Below, piece after piece: positions 1-8,805 of a stretch of DNA of 9,665 bases; the stretch's first letter is position 1, and each line of letters starts with the position of its first letter. The translations under genes were made by a program, and so were the position numbers. Under the pieces are notes generated by a model. That model did not search any database. It had not been told where the DNA came from and saw nothing but the letters and a program-made list of their open reading frames with translations. This DNA comes from Pseudomonadota bacterium. GTDB lineage: Bacteria; Pseudomonadota; Alphaproteobacteria; Caulobacterales; Caulobacteraceae. Location: the NCBI GenBank assembly GCA_023416055.1, contig JAEZIH010000061.1, positions 1 through 9,665 on the forward strand, read 5' to 3'.

Positions 1-1
1 C

Positions 2-568
2 ACCGGCCAGGCCGTGCGCGACACGAAGGAGACCCGCATCGTCTGCGCCGTCGATCTCGACAGCCCCGGCCCAGTCGCGATCGCCACCGGCGTCGGCTTC
101 TTCGATCACATGCTTGAGCAGGTCGCCTCCCACGGCGGCTTCTCGCTGCGCCTGTCGTGCGAGGGCGACCTGCACACCGACCCGCACCACACCATCGAGG
201 ACAGCGCCATCGCCCTCGGCCAGGCCCTGAAGCAGGCGCTCGGCGAGCGCCGCGGCATCGCCCGCTACGGCTTCGTCCTGCCCATGGACGAGGCCCGCGC
301 CAGCGTGTCCATCGACCTGTCCGGCCGCCCTTACCCGGTGTTCGAGGGCGAGTTCCGCACGCCCCTGCTCGGCGACTACCGCACGGACCTGACGGCCCAC
401 GTGTTCCGCTCGCTCGCCGAGCACCTCGGGGCCGCCATCCACGTTTCCGTCACCGGCGAGGACGACCACCACAAGACCGAGGCCGTCTACAAGGCCTTCG
501 GCCGCGCCCTGCGCCAGGCCATCCGCATCGAGGGCGACGCCGTGCCGAGCACCAAGGGGGTGCTGTGA
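2..568 (+). CDS. hisB: Imidazoleglycerol-phosphate dehydratase (HisB or HisB domain), 5' end missing
   Basis: Dehydrates imidazoleglycerol phosphate to imidazoleacetol phosphate in cytosolic histidine synthesis. The reading frame is open from base 2, and residues before the GTG at 14 (T-G-Q-A) already align with the family N-terminus, so the gene starts left of the window and 14 is not the true start. Seen: GVGFFDHMLEQ near 92-124, the metal-binding HHTIED at 185-202, the second metal motif DHHKTE at 464-481, and the C-terminal end STKGVL. About 188 residues are visible, close to the usual single IGPD domain of about 195. The GFVLPMDE segment and the C-terminal end resemble the IGPD half of bifunctional E. 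coli/Xanthomonas HisB, so an N-terminal histidinol-phosphatase domain may lie upstream; this cannot be seen. The stop overlaps hisH (GTGA). Confidence 0.96.
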   Translation, partial: TGQAVRDTKETRIVCAVDLDSPGPVAIATGVGFFDHMLEQVASHGGFSLRLSCEGDLHTDPHHTIEDSAIALGQALKQALGERRGIARYGFVLPMDEARASVSIDLSGRPYPVFEGEFRTPLLGDYRTDLTAHVFRSLAEHLGAAIHVSVTGEDDHHKTEAVYKAFGRALRQAIRIEGDAVPSTKGVL

Positions 569-1164
569 GCACCGCCACCCTCCTCTCCTACGGCGCCGGC
601 AACGTCGCCTCGGTGCAGTTCGCGCTGGAGCGGCTCGGCGCTGCCGTCCGCCTGACCGCAGACCCGGCCGAGATCGCCCGGGCCGACCGCCTGATCCTGC
701 CCGGCGTCGGCGCCGCCGGCTACGCCATGGCCCGCCTGCGCGAGCTCGGCCTCGTCGAGCCGATCCGCGCCTTCCGCCGCCCCCTGCTCGGCGTCTGCCT
801 CGGCCAGCAGCTGCTGTTCGCGACCAGCGAGGAGGGCGACGCCGACCTGCTCGGCCTGATCCCGGGGCACGTGCGGCGGCTCGAGCCCGCCGCCGACCGC
901 CCCGTGCCGCACATGGGCTGGTCCCGCCTCTCGCCCGTCCGCCCCGACCCCCTGCTCGAAGGCGTCGAGGCCGGGGCTTACGCCTATTTCGTCCACGGCT
1001 ACGTCTGTCCCGACGGCCCGGCCACGCTGGCCCGCGCCGACTACGGCGGCCCCGTCCCCGCCGTGGTGCGCAGCGCCAACCGCTGGGGCTGCCAGTTCCA
1101 CCCCGAGCGCTCGGCCGGCGTCGGCGCCCGCATCCTGCAGAACTTCCTGGACCTCACGGCATGA
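565..1164 (+). CDS. hisH: Imidazole glycerol phosphate synthase glutaminase subunit HisH
   Basis: Class I glutamine amidotransferase that releases ammonia from glutamine and channels it to HisF; the HisH-HisF dimer makes IGP and AICAR. It is 199 residues, normal for the family. The GTG at 565 is chosen because translation from it gives the typical start [11 protein letters not shown], it overlaps the hisB stop in a GTGA junction, and it has the purine-rich AAGGGG just upstream. The catalytic triad is visible: Cys78 in GVCLGQQ, and His179 and Glu181 in QFHPERS. PHMGW is present at 115-119. The usual YFVHSY reads YFVHGY here (141-146), a small change. The PGVGxAxxAM segment and the QFHPERS ending look like the E. 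coli type. The end overlaps hisA by four bases (ATGA), suggesting coupled translation of the two complex-forming neighbours. Confidence 0.97.
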   Translation: MSTATLLSYGAGNVASVQFALERLGAAVRLTADPAEIARADRLILPGVGAAGYAMARLRELGLVEPIRAFRRPLLGVCLGQQLLFATSEEGDADLLGLIPGHVRRLEPAADRPVPHMGWSRLSPVRPDPLLEGVEAGAYAYFVHGYVCPDGPATLARADYGGPVPAVVRSANRWGCQFHPERSAGVGARILQNFLDLTA

Positions 1165-1886
1165 TCGTCTACCCCGCTATCGACCTCCGCGACGGCGTCT
1201 GCGTGCGGCTGATGCATGGCCGCTTCGACGCCGTGACGCGGTACGACGACAATCCCGCCGCGCGCCTCGCCGCCTTCGCGGCGGCCGGAGCCGAGTGGGT
1301 CCACATCGTGGACCTGGACGGCGCAGAGGCCGGCCGCGCCGTCCAGCACCCCCTGATCGGCGAGTTGGCTGGCGCCGTCGACCTGCGCATCCAGTCCGGC
1401 GGCGGAGTGCGCTCGTCCGACGACGTCCAGCGCCTGCTCGACGCCGGCGTCGCTCGCGTGGTGGTCGGCTCCCTGGCCGTCTCGGCGCCGGGCGAGGTAG
1501 CCGGCTGGCTGGACCGCTTCGGTCCCGACCGCCTGACCCTGGCCCTCGACGTCAAGGCCGACGGCGACCGCTGGGTGCCCGCCCTGAAGGGCTGGACCGA
1601 GGCCGCCGAGGTCGACCTGTGGGCCGCGCTGGGCCGCTATCCGCCCGGAACCGTCCGCCACCTGCTGGTCACCGACGTCGGCCGCGACGGGGCCCTGACC
1701 GGGCCCAACCTCGACCTGCTGGGCGAGATCGTCCGCCGCCGTCCCGACCTGCAGGTGCAGGCGTCCGGCGGCGTCGCCGCCCTGGCCGACCTGACCGCCG
1801 CCCGCGACCTCGGCTGCGCCGGGGCTATCGTCGGCCGCGCCCTCTACGAGGGCCGCTTCACCCTGGAACAGGCGCTGGCGGCATGA
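1161..1886 (+). CDS. hisA: Phosphoribosylformimino-AICAR-P isomerase HisA
   Basis: Converts ProFAR to PRFAR by an Amadori rearrangement, the step just before HisH-HisF. It is a 241-residue (beta/alpha)8 barrel, typical in length. The two catalytic aspartates are visible: Asp8 in PAIDLRDG and Asp130 in LALDVKADG. The phosphate-binding loops are also seen: SGGGVRS at 79-85, SGGVAAL at 202-208 and the C-terminal [11 protein letters not shown] at 221-231. The segment [14 protein letters not shown] followed by GWTEAAE resembles xanthomonad/gammaproteobacterial HisA from memory. The start ATG overlaps the hisH stop and the stop overlaps the hisF start, both as ATGA. There is no strong Shine-Dalgarno sequence, consistent with translational coupling. 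No key residue is missing. Confidence 0.97.
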   Translation: MIVYPAIDLRDGVCVRLMHGRFDAVTRYDDNPAARLAAFAAAGAEWVHIVDLDGAEAGRAVQHPLIGELAGAVDLRIQSGGGVRSSDDVQRLLDAGVARVVVGSLAVSAPGEVAGWLDRFGPDRLTLALDVKADGDRWVPALKGWTEAAEVDLWAALGRYPPGTVRHLLVTDVGRDGALTGPNLDLLGEIVRRRPDLQVQASGGVAALADLTAARDLGCAGAIVGRALYEGRFTLEQALAA

Positions 1887-2650
1887 CCGCCCGCCGCATC
1901 ATCCCCTGTCTCGACGTCAAGGACGGCCGGGTGGTCAAGGGCGTCCGCTTCCAGGGGCACGTCGACATGGGCGACGCCGCCGACCTCGCCGCCCGCTACC
2001 GCGACGCCGGCGCCGACGAACTGGTCTTCTACGACATCGCCGCCAGCCCCGAGGGCCGCACCCTCGACTACGGCTGGGTGCGCGACATCGCCCGTCTGCT
2101 GGACATCCCCTTCTGCGTCGCCGGCGGGATCCGCTCGGTCGAGCAGGCCGGCCGCTGCCTCGACCACGGCGCCGACAAGGTGTCGATCAACTCCCCCGCC
2201 CTCGAACGCCCCGAACTGATCGCCGAGCTCGCCGCCCGCTTCGGCGGCCAGTGCGTGGTCGTCGGCGTCGACTCCCGGCGCGAGGGCGACGACTGGCGGG
2301 TCCACCAGTACACCGGGGACCCGACCTCCAGCCGCGGCGCCGGCCGCCGCACCCTCGACTGGATCGTCGACGCGCAGGCCCTCGGCGCCGGCGAGATCGT
2401 GCTCAACTGCATGGACGAGGACGGCGTCCGCCGCGGCTACGATATCGCCCAGCTGACCGCGGCCCGCGAGCGCCTCGCCATCCCCCTCGTCGCCTCGGGA
2501 GGCGCCGGCGCGCCGGAGCACTTCCGCGACGTCTTCCGGCAGGCCGGCGTCTCCGGAGCCTTGGCCGCCAGCGTCTTCCACACCGGCGCCGTGGCCATCC
2601 CCGACCTGAAGTCCTTCCTCGCCGACGCCGGCATAGAGGTGCGCCCGTGA
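1883..2650 (+). CDS. hisF: Imidazole glycerol phosphate synthase cyclase subunit HisF
   Basis: Cyclase half of IGP synthase: uses ammonia from HisH to turn PRFAR into imidazole glycerol phosphate and AICAR. It is 255 residues, the usual size. Catalytic Asp11 ([11 protein letters not shown]) and Asp130 (VVVGVDS) sit at the standard positions. Also visible are VAGGIRS (79-85), [10 protein letters not shown] (98-107), [25 protein letters not shown], and [12 protein letters not shown]. The LNxMxxDGVRxGYD variant and the C-terminal ALAASVFH and [13 protein letters not shown] match the E. coli-type HisF rather than the TSxDxDGT type. The ATG overlaps the hisA stop (ATGA), and the stop overlaps the GTG start of hisIE (GTGA). 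Confidence 0.97.
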   Translation: MTARRIIPCLDVKDGRVVKGVRFQGHVDMGDAADLAARYRDAGADELVFYDIAASPEGRTLDYGWVRDIARLLDIPFCVAGGIRSVEQAGRCLDHGADKVSINSPALERPELIAELAARFGGQCVVVGVDSRREGDDWRVHQYTGDPTSSRGAGRRTLDWIVDAQALGAGEIVLNCMDEDGVRRGYDIAQLTAARERLAIPLVASGGAGAPEHFRDVFRQAGVSGALAASVFHTGAVAIPDLKSFLADAGIEVRP

Positions 2651-3291
2651 TCGATCCCTCCACCCTCGACTTCGCCAAGGGCGACGGCCTCATCCCCGTC
2701 GTCGTCCAGGACGCCGACACCCTGCAGGTGCTGATCCTGGCCTGGATGGACCGCGCCGCCCTCGACGAGACCCTGGCCAGCGGCGAGGCGACCTTCTTCT
2801 CGCGCTCGCGCGGCGGGCGCTGGCGCAAGGGCGAGACCTCGGGCGACCGCCTGCACCTCGTCTCGCTCACCCCCGACTGCGACGGCGACGCCCTGCTGCT
2901 GAAGGTCCGGCCGGTCGGCAACGCCTGCCACCTGAACCGCCCCAGCTGCTTCGGCGACGAGGACGCCCCCGGTCTCGGCCGCCTCGCCCGGCTGGAGCAG
3001 ACCATAGCCGCACGCGCCGACGCCGACCCGTCCGAAAGCTGGACCGCCCGCCTGCTCGCCGAAGGTCCCAAACGCGTCGCCCAGAAGGTCGGGGAGGAGG
3101 GCGTCGAGACGGCGCTGGCCGGCGCCGCCGGCCCCGAAACGGAACTCGCCTCCGAGGCCGCGGATTTGATCTATCACCTGATGGTTCTGCTGCGCTCGCG
3201 TCACATGGTGTTTCAGGACGTCCTCGACGTCTTGGCTCACCGGGCGGAAGCGGCCAGACCAAATCCCGGTCAAGCTGGGACCACAGACTGA
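2647..3291 (+). CDS. hisIE: Bifunctional phosphoribosyl-AMP cyclohydrolase / phosphoribosyl-ATP pyrophosphatase HisIE
   Basis: Carries out steps 2 and 3 of histidine synthesis in one 214-residue chain. The HisI domain (about 1-110) has GETSGDRL, the Mg/Zn motif PDCDGD (Asp77, Cys78, Asp79, Asp81) and two more zinc cysteines, Cys94 (GNACH) and Cys101 (SCFGD). The HisE domain (about 113-203) has [20 protein letters not shown] and [14 protein letters not shown]. The GTG at 2647 is chosen because it overlaps the hisF stop, has AGAGGT seven bases upstream, and gives the normal N-terminus ([20 protein letters not shown]). A fused HisIE is standard in gammaproteobacteria, plants and Bacteroidetes, whereas most alphaproteobacteria carry separate genes. 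The C-terminal tail after about residue 203 (RPNPGQAG) is slightly longer than in E. coli. Only 9 bases separate it from zwf. Confidence 0.96.
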   Translation: MIDPSTLDFAKGDGLIPVVVQDADTLQVLILAWMDRAALDETLASGEATFFSRSRGGRWRKGETSGDRLHLVSLTPDCDGDALLLKVRPVGNACHLNRPSCFGDEDAPGLGRLARLEQTIAARADADPSESWTARLLAEGPKRVAQKVGEEGVETALAGAAGPETELASEAADLIYHLMVLLRSRHMVFQDVLDVLAHRAEAARPNPGQAGTTD

Positions 3292-3295
3292 GGAG
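3291..3295 (+). promoter_or_regulatory. Shine-Dalgarno site of zwf
   Basis: AGGAG starts at the last base of the hisIE stop codon and lies 5 bases before the zwf ATG. It fixes the zwf start at 3301. The whole hisIE-zwf gap is 9 bases, leaving no room for a separate terminator. Confidence 0.85.
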
Positions 3296-3300
3296 ACGGC

Positions 3301-4753
<1,453 letters not shown>

Positions 4754-4761
<8 letters not shown>

Positions 4762-5464
4762 GGTTCGCGCCCTGCCCGACGCCGCCGCCTGGGCCCAGGC
4801 CTGCGCCGACCTGCTGGCGGACACCCTGTCCGAAGCCGTGGCCGAGACCGGCAAGGCCGTCTTCGCCGGCGCCGGCGGCTCCACCCCCGGTCCGATCTAC
4901 GCCCACCTCGCCAAGGCTCCGCTCGACTGGTCGCGCACCGCCGTCACCCTCGTAGACGAACGCTACGTGCCGGAGTCATCCGAGGACTCCAACGCCGCCC
5001 TGATGAAGCGGACCCTGCTGACCGGCCCGGCCGCGGCCGCCCGCTTCATCCCCCTGTACAGTTCGCAGGTGACCATAGACCGCGCCGCCGCCGTGGCCGC
5101 CCACGCCCTCGCCGCCGAGGGCGGGCGCATCGACGCAGCCCTTCTCGGCATGGGGGAGGATGGCCATATCTGCTCCATGTTCCCCGGAAATCCCGCCCTC
5201 AAGTCGCTGCTCAGCCCGGCGCTGCGCCCGACCGTGTTCGGCGTCGCCGCCGGCCGCGACGGCATGCCGCCCTCGCTGGAGCGCCTGTCGATCAATCTGC
5301 CTTATCTGACCGGCGCCCGCCGCGTCGTCCTCGCCCTGACCGGCGCCAGGAAGCGCGAGGTCTTCGAGCAGGAGGCCGCGGGCGATCCCAACACCCACCC
5401 CATCGCCGCCCTGATCGCCAACAAGGCCCCGCTCGATGTGCTGTGGACGGAGGCCGCCCGATGA
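4754..5464 (+). CDS. pgl: 6-phosphogluconolactonase
   Basis: Hydrolyses 6-phosphogluconolactone to 6-phosphogluconate in the cytosol, the product step after Zwf. It is a 236-residue member of the DevB/SOL family (GlcN6P isomerase-like fold). Seen: [11 protein letters not shown] (39-49) for phosphate binding, TLVDERYVP (65-73) with Asp68-Glu69-Arg70, SN at 79-80, [14 protein letters not shown] (132-145) with catalytic His138, and a C-terminal [11 protein letters not shown]. The family motif usually reads GHTASLFPG, so Ile139 and Cys140 are conservative departures. The ATG at 4754 lies inside the zwf 3' end, 8 bases overlapping, with no clear ribosome site; coupling to zwf is likely. The stop overlaps the edd ATG (ATGA). 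Confidence 0.95.
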
Positions 5465-7350
5465 CCGAACTCCATCCCGTCGTCGCCGAGGTCACCGCCC
5501 GCATCGTCGAGCGCTCGCGCGCCACCCGCGCCGACTACCTGCGCCGCATGGACGCCGCCGCCGCCTCGGGCGTGGCGCGCGGCAAGCTCAGCTGCGCCAA
5601 CTGGGCCCACGCCTTCGCCGGCCAGCCGGTGCGCGACAAGCTGGTCGCCATGGGCGGCCAGCAGCCCAACATCGGCGTCGTCACCGCCTACAACGACATG
5701 CTCTCGGCCCACACGCCGTTCGAGCGCTTCCCCTCGATCATCCGCGAGGCGGCGCGCGAGGCCGGCGCCACGGCCCAGGTGGCCGGCGCCACCCCGGCCA
5801 TGTGCGACGGCGTCACCCAGGGCCGCCCCGGCATGGAGCTGTCGCTGTTCAGCCGCGACGTCATCGCCATGTCCACCGGCGTCGCCCTGACCCACGACGC
5901 CTTCGACGCGGCCATCTGCCTCGGCGTCTGCGACAAGATCGTGCCCGGCCTGTTCATGGGCTCGCTGGCCTTCGGCCACCTGCCGGTGATCTTCGCCCCC
6001 GCCGGCCCCATGCCCTCGGGCATCCCCAACGCCGAGAAGGCCCGCATCCGCGGCCTCTACGCCGAGGGCAAGGTCGACCGTCAGACCCTGCTGGAAAGCG
6101 AGATCGGCTCCTACCACTCGCCCGGCACCTGCACCTTCTACGGCACCGCCAACTCCAACCAGATGATGATGGAGCTGGCCGGGCTGCACATGCCCTCGAC
6201 CGCCTTCGTCCACCCCGACACCGGCCTGCGCGACGCCCTGACGGCCGCCGCCGCGAAACAGGCCGTGACCCTCGCCCGCGAGGGCCGCGGCCGCATGGCC
6301 GACGTCATCGACGAGAAGTCCATCGTCAACATGATCGTGGCCCTGCTGGCCACCGGCGGCTCGACCAACCACGCCATCCACCTCGTGGCCATGGCCCGCG
6401 CCGGCGGTATCCTGATCGACTGGACCGACATGGACCAGCTGTCCTCGGCCACCCCTCTTCTGGCCCGCGTCTATCCCAACGGCTCGGCCGACGTGAACGC
6501 CTTCCAGGCCGCCGGGGGCGTCGCCTTCGTGGCCCGCGAGCTGGCCGGGAACGGTCACATCCACAGCGATGTCGAAACCATCATGGGCCGCGGCATCCAC
6601 CACTACTTCCAGGAGCCCTCGCTGATCGACGGCGAACTGGTCTGGCGCGACGGCGTCGAGGAAAGCCTCGACCCCGACATCCTCCGCCCCGTCTCCGACC
6701 CGTTCCAGAAGGACGGCGGCCTGCGTCTGGTCCAGGGCGCCCTCGGCCGGGCCGTGATCAAGGTCTCCGCCGTCAAGCCCGAGAACCGCGTCGTCGAGGC
6801 CCCCGCCGCCGTGTTCGAGACGCAGGAAGAGGCCCTCCAGGCCTTCAAGGACGGCAAGCTGGATCGCGACGTCGTCGTGGTGCTGCGCTTCCAGGGACCG
6901 AAGGCCAACGGCATGCCCGAACTGCACAGCCTGTCGCCGGCGCTCGGCGTGCTGCAGGACCGCGGCTTCAAGGTCGCCTTCGTCACCGACGGCCGCATGT
7001 CGGGCGCCTCGGGCAAGACCCCCGCCGCCATCCACGTCAGCCCCGAGGCCCTCGCCGGCGGAATGCTGGCCCGCGTCCGCGACGGCGACGTCATCCGCCT
7101 CGATCCGGACAACGGCGTCCTGACCGTGGTCGGCGCCGATCTCGCAGGCCGTCCGCCCGCCGCGCGCTCCGACGAGCACGCCGGCGGCTCGGCCTGGGGC
7201 TACGGCCGCGAACTGTTCGGGGCCTTCCGCCACGTGGTCTCGACCGCCGAGGAAGGGGCCTCGATCTGCTTCGCCCTGCCGCCAGGCGCCTCGACCTGGA
7301 ACGACCGCCAGCCCGATCCCAACCTCGTCGACCGCGCCGTCGACGCCTGA
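5461..7350 (+). CDS. edd: 6-phosphogluconate dehydratase (Entner-Doudoroff)
   Basis: Iron-sulfur dehydratase of the IlvD/Edd family; converts 6-phosphogluconate to 2-keto-3-deoxy-6-phosphogluconate (KDPG). It is 629 residues, slightly longer than E. coli Edd (about 603). Seen: [10 protein letters not shown] (75-84), [16 protein letters not shown] (113-128), [12 protein letters not shown] (152-163), [15 protein letters not shown] (222-236), [10 protein letters not shown] (in the centre) and [17 protein letters not shown] from residue 514. Cys115, Cys157 and Cys224 are the likely [4Fe-4S] ligands by family comparison. The ATG at 5461 is preferred over the in-frame GTG at 5443 because it has CGGAGG seven bases upstream, forms an ATGA junction with pgl, and gives the family start ([19 protein letters not shown]). 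No eda gene follows, so KDPG aldolase must be encoded elsewhere. Confidence 0.97.
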   Translation: MTELHPVVAEVTARIVERSRATRADYLRRMDAAAASGVARGKLSCANWAHAFAGQPVRDKLVAMGGQQPNIGVVTAYNDMLSAHTPFERFPSIIREAAREAGATAQVAGATPAMCDGVTQGRPGMELSLFSRDVIAMSTGVALTHDAFDAAICLGVCDKIVPGLFMGSLAFGHLPVIFAPAGPMPSGIPNAEKARIRGLYAEGKVDRQTLLESEIGSYHSPGTCTFYGTANSNQMMMELAGLHMPSTAFVHPDTGLRDALTAAAAKQAVTLAREGRGRMADVIDEKSIVNMIVALLATGGSTNHAIHLVAMARAGGILIDWTDMDQLSSATPLLARVYPNGSADVNAFQAAGGVAFVARELAGNGHIHSDVETIMGRGIHHYFQEPSLIDGELVWRDGVEESLDPDILRPVSDPFQKDGGLRLVQGALGRAVIKVSAVKPENRVVEAPAAVFETQEEALQAFKDGKLDRDVVVVLRFQGPKANGMPELHSLSPALGVLQDRGFKVAFVTDGRMSGASGKTPAAIHVSPEALAGGMLARVRDGDVIRLDPDNGVLTVVGADLAGRPPAARSDEHAGGSAWGYGRELFGAFRHVVSTAEEGASICFALPPGASTWNDRQPDPNLVDRAVDA

Positions 7351-7357
7351 ACAACCC

Positions 7358-7365
7358 GGGGAGGA
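7358..7365 (+). promoter_or_regulatory. Shine-Dalgarno site of glk
   Basis: GGGGAGGA lies in the 24-base edd-glk gap, 9 bases before the glk ATG. It supports the start at 7375 and is one of the strongest ribosome sites in the window. The gap is too short for a terminator hairpin, so glk belongs to the same transcript as edd. Confidence 0.8.
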
Positions 7366-7374
7366 CACCCACCC

Positions 7375-8352
7375 ATGAGCATCGCCTGGGACAGGACCCT
7401 GCTGGTCGGCGACGTCGGCGGCACCAACGCCCGCTTCGCCATCGCCCACATGATCAACGGCAAGCCGGTGCTGGAGCACCACGAGAGCTTCAAGGGCGCC
7501 GACCACCCGACCTTCCTCGGCGCGGTCGAGACCTTCATCGACGGCTGCGAGGTCAAGCCGACCGCCGGCGTCATCGCCGTCGCCGGTCCGGTCACCGACG
7601 GGGCGATCGACCTGACCAATTCGCACTGGCGCGTGTCCGAGGCCGAACTCGAAACCCTCGGCCTGCGGCCCGCGCGGCTGATCAACGACTTCGAGGCCCT
7701 GGCCTGGGGCGCGCCCGTGGTCCCCGCCGACGAACTGGCCTCGCTGGGCGGGCCGGAAGAGGGCGATCCGCACGCGACCATCGCCGTGCTCGGCCCCGGG
7801 ACCGGCTTCGGCGTCTCCGCCCTGGTCCGCGACGCCCACGGCAAGGAGATGGCCATGCCGTCCGAGGGGGGGCACGCCTGCTTCGCCCCCGGCGACGCCG
7901 TCGAGGACGAGATCCTGCGCATCCTGCGTCGCCGCTACGACCGGGTCTCCATCGAGCGGCTGATCTGCGGCCCCGGCCTGCTCAACATGCACCGCGCCCT
8001 GGCCGAGATCGACGGCCGCGAGACCCATATCGACGACCCCGCCCAGATCACCGCCGAGGCGCTCGAGGACCCGCGCAGCCCGTGCGGCGCCACCCTGGCC
8101 CGCTTCTGCGCCATTCTCGGCGCCGTGGCCGGCGACATCGCCCTGACCACCGGCGCCCGCGGCGGCGTCTACATCGCCGGCGGCATCGCCCCGCGCATCC
8201 TGCCCTTCCTCCAGGCCAGCCCCTTCCGCGAGCGTTTCGAGCGCAAGGGCCGCTTCCAGGACTACATGGCCGCCATCCCGACCAAGGTCATCCTGCACAA
8301 GCACGCCGCCCTGCTCGGCGCCGCCCGCGTGGCCTTCGCCGAGGCGAGCTGA
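7375..8352 (+). CDS. glk: Glucokinase (bacterial GlcK/Glk family)
   Basis: Phosphorylates intracellular glucose to glucose 6-phosphate with ATP, supplying Zwf. It is 325 residues, the normal length for the proteobacterial Glk family (E. coli 321). In order: phosphate loop [13 protein letters not shown] (10-22), IAVAGPV (67-73), [11 protein letters not shown] (102-112) with the catalytic base Asp105, GPGTGFGV (140-147), [10 protein letters not shown] (163-172) with glucose-contacting Glu164 and His167, [16 protein letters not shown], and the second nucleotide-binding motif [13 protein letters not shown]. It ends the zwf-pgl-edd-glk set. The arrangement implies that free glucose enters without phosphorylation, for example through a TonB receptor and a proton symporter, rather than by PTS; that transport is not in the window. 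No terminator follows directly. The next one is after the downstream lipoprotein gene. Confidence 0.96.
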   Translation: MSIAWDRTLLVGDVGGTNARFAIAHMINGKPVLEHHESFKGADHPTFLGAVETFIDGCEVKPTAGVIAVAGPVTDGAIDLTNSHWRVSEAELETLGLRPARLINDFEALAWGAPVVPADELASLGGPEEGDPHATIAVLGPGTGFGVSALVRDAHGKEMAMPSEGGHACFAPGDAVEDEILRILRRRYDRVSIERLICGPGLLNMHRALAEIDGRETHIDDPAQITAEALEDPRSPCGATLARFCAILGAVAGDIALTTGARGGVYIAGGIAPRILPFLQASPFRERFERKGRFQDYMAAIPTKVILHKHAALLGAARVAFAEAS

Positions 8353-8372
8353 AACGGTTATTCACAGATCAG

Positions 8373-8386
8373 TCACGCCGTCGTGA
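8373..8386. repeat. Short inverted repeat TCACG-N4-CGTGA
   Basis: Perfect five-base arms (8373-8377 and 8382-8386) separated by CCGT, in the 87-base gap between glk and the small lipoprotein gene. It overlaps the putative -35 region of the promoter candidate, so an operator is possible. The stem is too short and lacks a T tract, so it is not a convincing terminator for glk. It could be chance. Confidence 0.35.
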
Positions 8387-8410
8387 ACCAAATCCGAAGC
8401 GGCGCATTAT
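8383..8410 (+). promoter_or_regulatory. Weak candidate promoter for the small lipoprotein gene
   Basis: CATTAT at 8405-8410 is a fair -10 hexamer, and GTGAAC at 8383-8388 is a poor -35, with 16 bases between them. The stretch 8351-8410 is visibly more AT-rich than the surrounding genes, which supports a regulatory role. The -35 match is only about half, so the call is tentative. Confidence 0.3.
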
Positions 8411-8425
8411 GGAGGCTCCACAGTG

Positions 8426-8432
8426 GAAGGAA
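8426..8432 (+). promoter_or_regulatory. Shine-Dalgarno site deciding the start at 8440
   Basis: GAAGGAA lies 7 bases before the ATG at 8440. It decides the start against the in-frame GTG at 8383, which would put about 19 polar residues before the signal peptide. An imperfectly related GGAGG at 8411-8415 could pair with CCTCC at 8434-8438 and leave this site in the loop. Confidence 0.7.
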
Positions 8433-8439
8433 CCCTCCC

Positions 8440-8703
8440 ATGCGTAAACTGATCATCGCCGCCGCCTCGACCTTCGCCATCGCCGGCCTCGCCGCCTGCG
8501 GCGAAAGCGCCGCCGACCGCCAGGCCGAGCAGCAAGCCGACGCCCTGGAGCAGCAAGCCGCCGCCGCCTCGAGCGAAGCGGAAGAAACCGCTCTCAACGC
8601 CGAAGCCGACCGCATCGAGCAGCAGGCCGGCAACGCCGACGGCGGCCTGACCACCGAGAACACCCCGAGCACCTCGCCGAGCGAAGCCAACCCTTCGCAC
8701 TAA
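8440..8703 (+). CDS. Small alanine/glutamate/glutamine-rich lipoprotein, function unknown
   Basis: An 87-residue protein that I do not recognise as a named family. Residues 1-20 form a lipoprotein signal peptide: basic Met-Arg-Lys, a hydrophobic core, and the lipobox Leu-Ala-Ala-Cys ending at Cys20. Position +2 is Gly, not Asp, so an outer-membrane destination is expected. Residues 24-65 are rich in Ala, Glu and Gln ([15 protein letters not shown] and similar) with alternating small and charged residues, probably one amphipathic helix or coiled coil. The C-terminal 20 residues are Ser/Thr/Pro/Asn-rich and likely disordered. It resembles short Lpp-like or entericidin-like envelope lipoproteins only in general design. 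It has its own ribosome site and is followed by an intrinsic terminator, so it may be a single-gene unit or the tail of the glk transcript. Confidence 0.8.
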   Translation: MRKLIIAAASTFAIAGLAACGESAADRQAEQQADALEQQAAAASSEAEETALNAEADRIEQQAGNADGGLTTENTPSTSPSEANPSH

Positions 8704-8715
8704 GCGGGAGGGAAC

Positions 8716-8740
8716 CGCGGGGGCCGTCATGACCTCCGCG
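8716..8740 (+). other. Hairpin in the 3' untranslated region before the terminator
   Basis: CGCGGGGG (8716-8723) can pair with CCTCCGCG (8733-8740) over eight base pairs including one G-U. The loop region includes most of a perfect eight-base palindrome GTCATGAC (8726-8733). No T tract follows, so it is not a terminator alone. It may stabilise the 3' end of the lipoprotein mRNA, or compete with the downstream hairpin. Confidence 0.4.
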
Positions 8741-8756
8741 TCCTTCGAACGGTCAG

Positions 8757-8784
8757 CCCCCGTCGCGCTCGCGGCGGGGGTTTT
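8757..8784 (+). terminator. Intrinsic terminator after the small lipoprotein gene
   Basis: CCCCCGTCGC (8757-8766) pairs with GCGGCGGGGG (8771-8780), ten pairs with one G-U, around the loop GCTC, followed by TTTT at 8781-8784. It ends plus-strand transcription about 20 bases before the stop of the convergent minus-strand gene. On the minus strand the wobble pair becomes an A-C mismatch and no T tract follows, so it should work mainly in the plus direction. Confidence 0.85.
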
Positions 8785-8805
8785 CCGTATGCGGCGACGG
8801 GAGGT

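Noticed and set aside
14..568. GTG at 14 as the start of hisB
   Set aside because: The frame is open to the window edge and the residues before the GTG continue the family alignment, so the gene is truncated by the window rather than starting here.
5443..5460. GTG at 5443 as an upstream start of edd
   Set aside because: The ATG at 5461 has a well-spaced CGGAGG, an ATGA junction with pgl, and matches the usual N-terminus of the family.
5302..8304. Open reading frame of about 1000 codons on the minus strand, opposite edd and glk
   Set aside because: It runs across the pgl, edd and glk genes in antisense, its composition is repetitive Gly/Ala/Val/Asp, and it shows no domain motif. It is the expected shadow of very GC-rich coding sequence, which has few stop codons.
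8373..8386. Inverted repeat after glk read as a terminator
   Set aside because: Only five base pairs with no T tract, too weak for intrinsic termination. It is kept only as a possible operator.
8383..8439. GTG at 8383 as the start of the small lipoprotein gene
   Set aside because: It would place a polar stretch before the signal peptide. The ATG at 8440 has a good ribosome site and gives a standard lipoprotein N-terminus.
5436..8447. Open reading frame of about 1000 codons on the plus strand in another frame over edd and glk
   Set aside because: The translation is almost all Arg, Pro, Gly and Ala without motifs, and both underlying genes are complete with canonical active sites in their own frames.
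8407..8730. Minus-strand open frames opposite the small lipoprotein gene
   Set aside because: The plus-strand frame has a signal peptide, lipobox, ribosome site and terminator, and the minus-strand translations show none of these.
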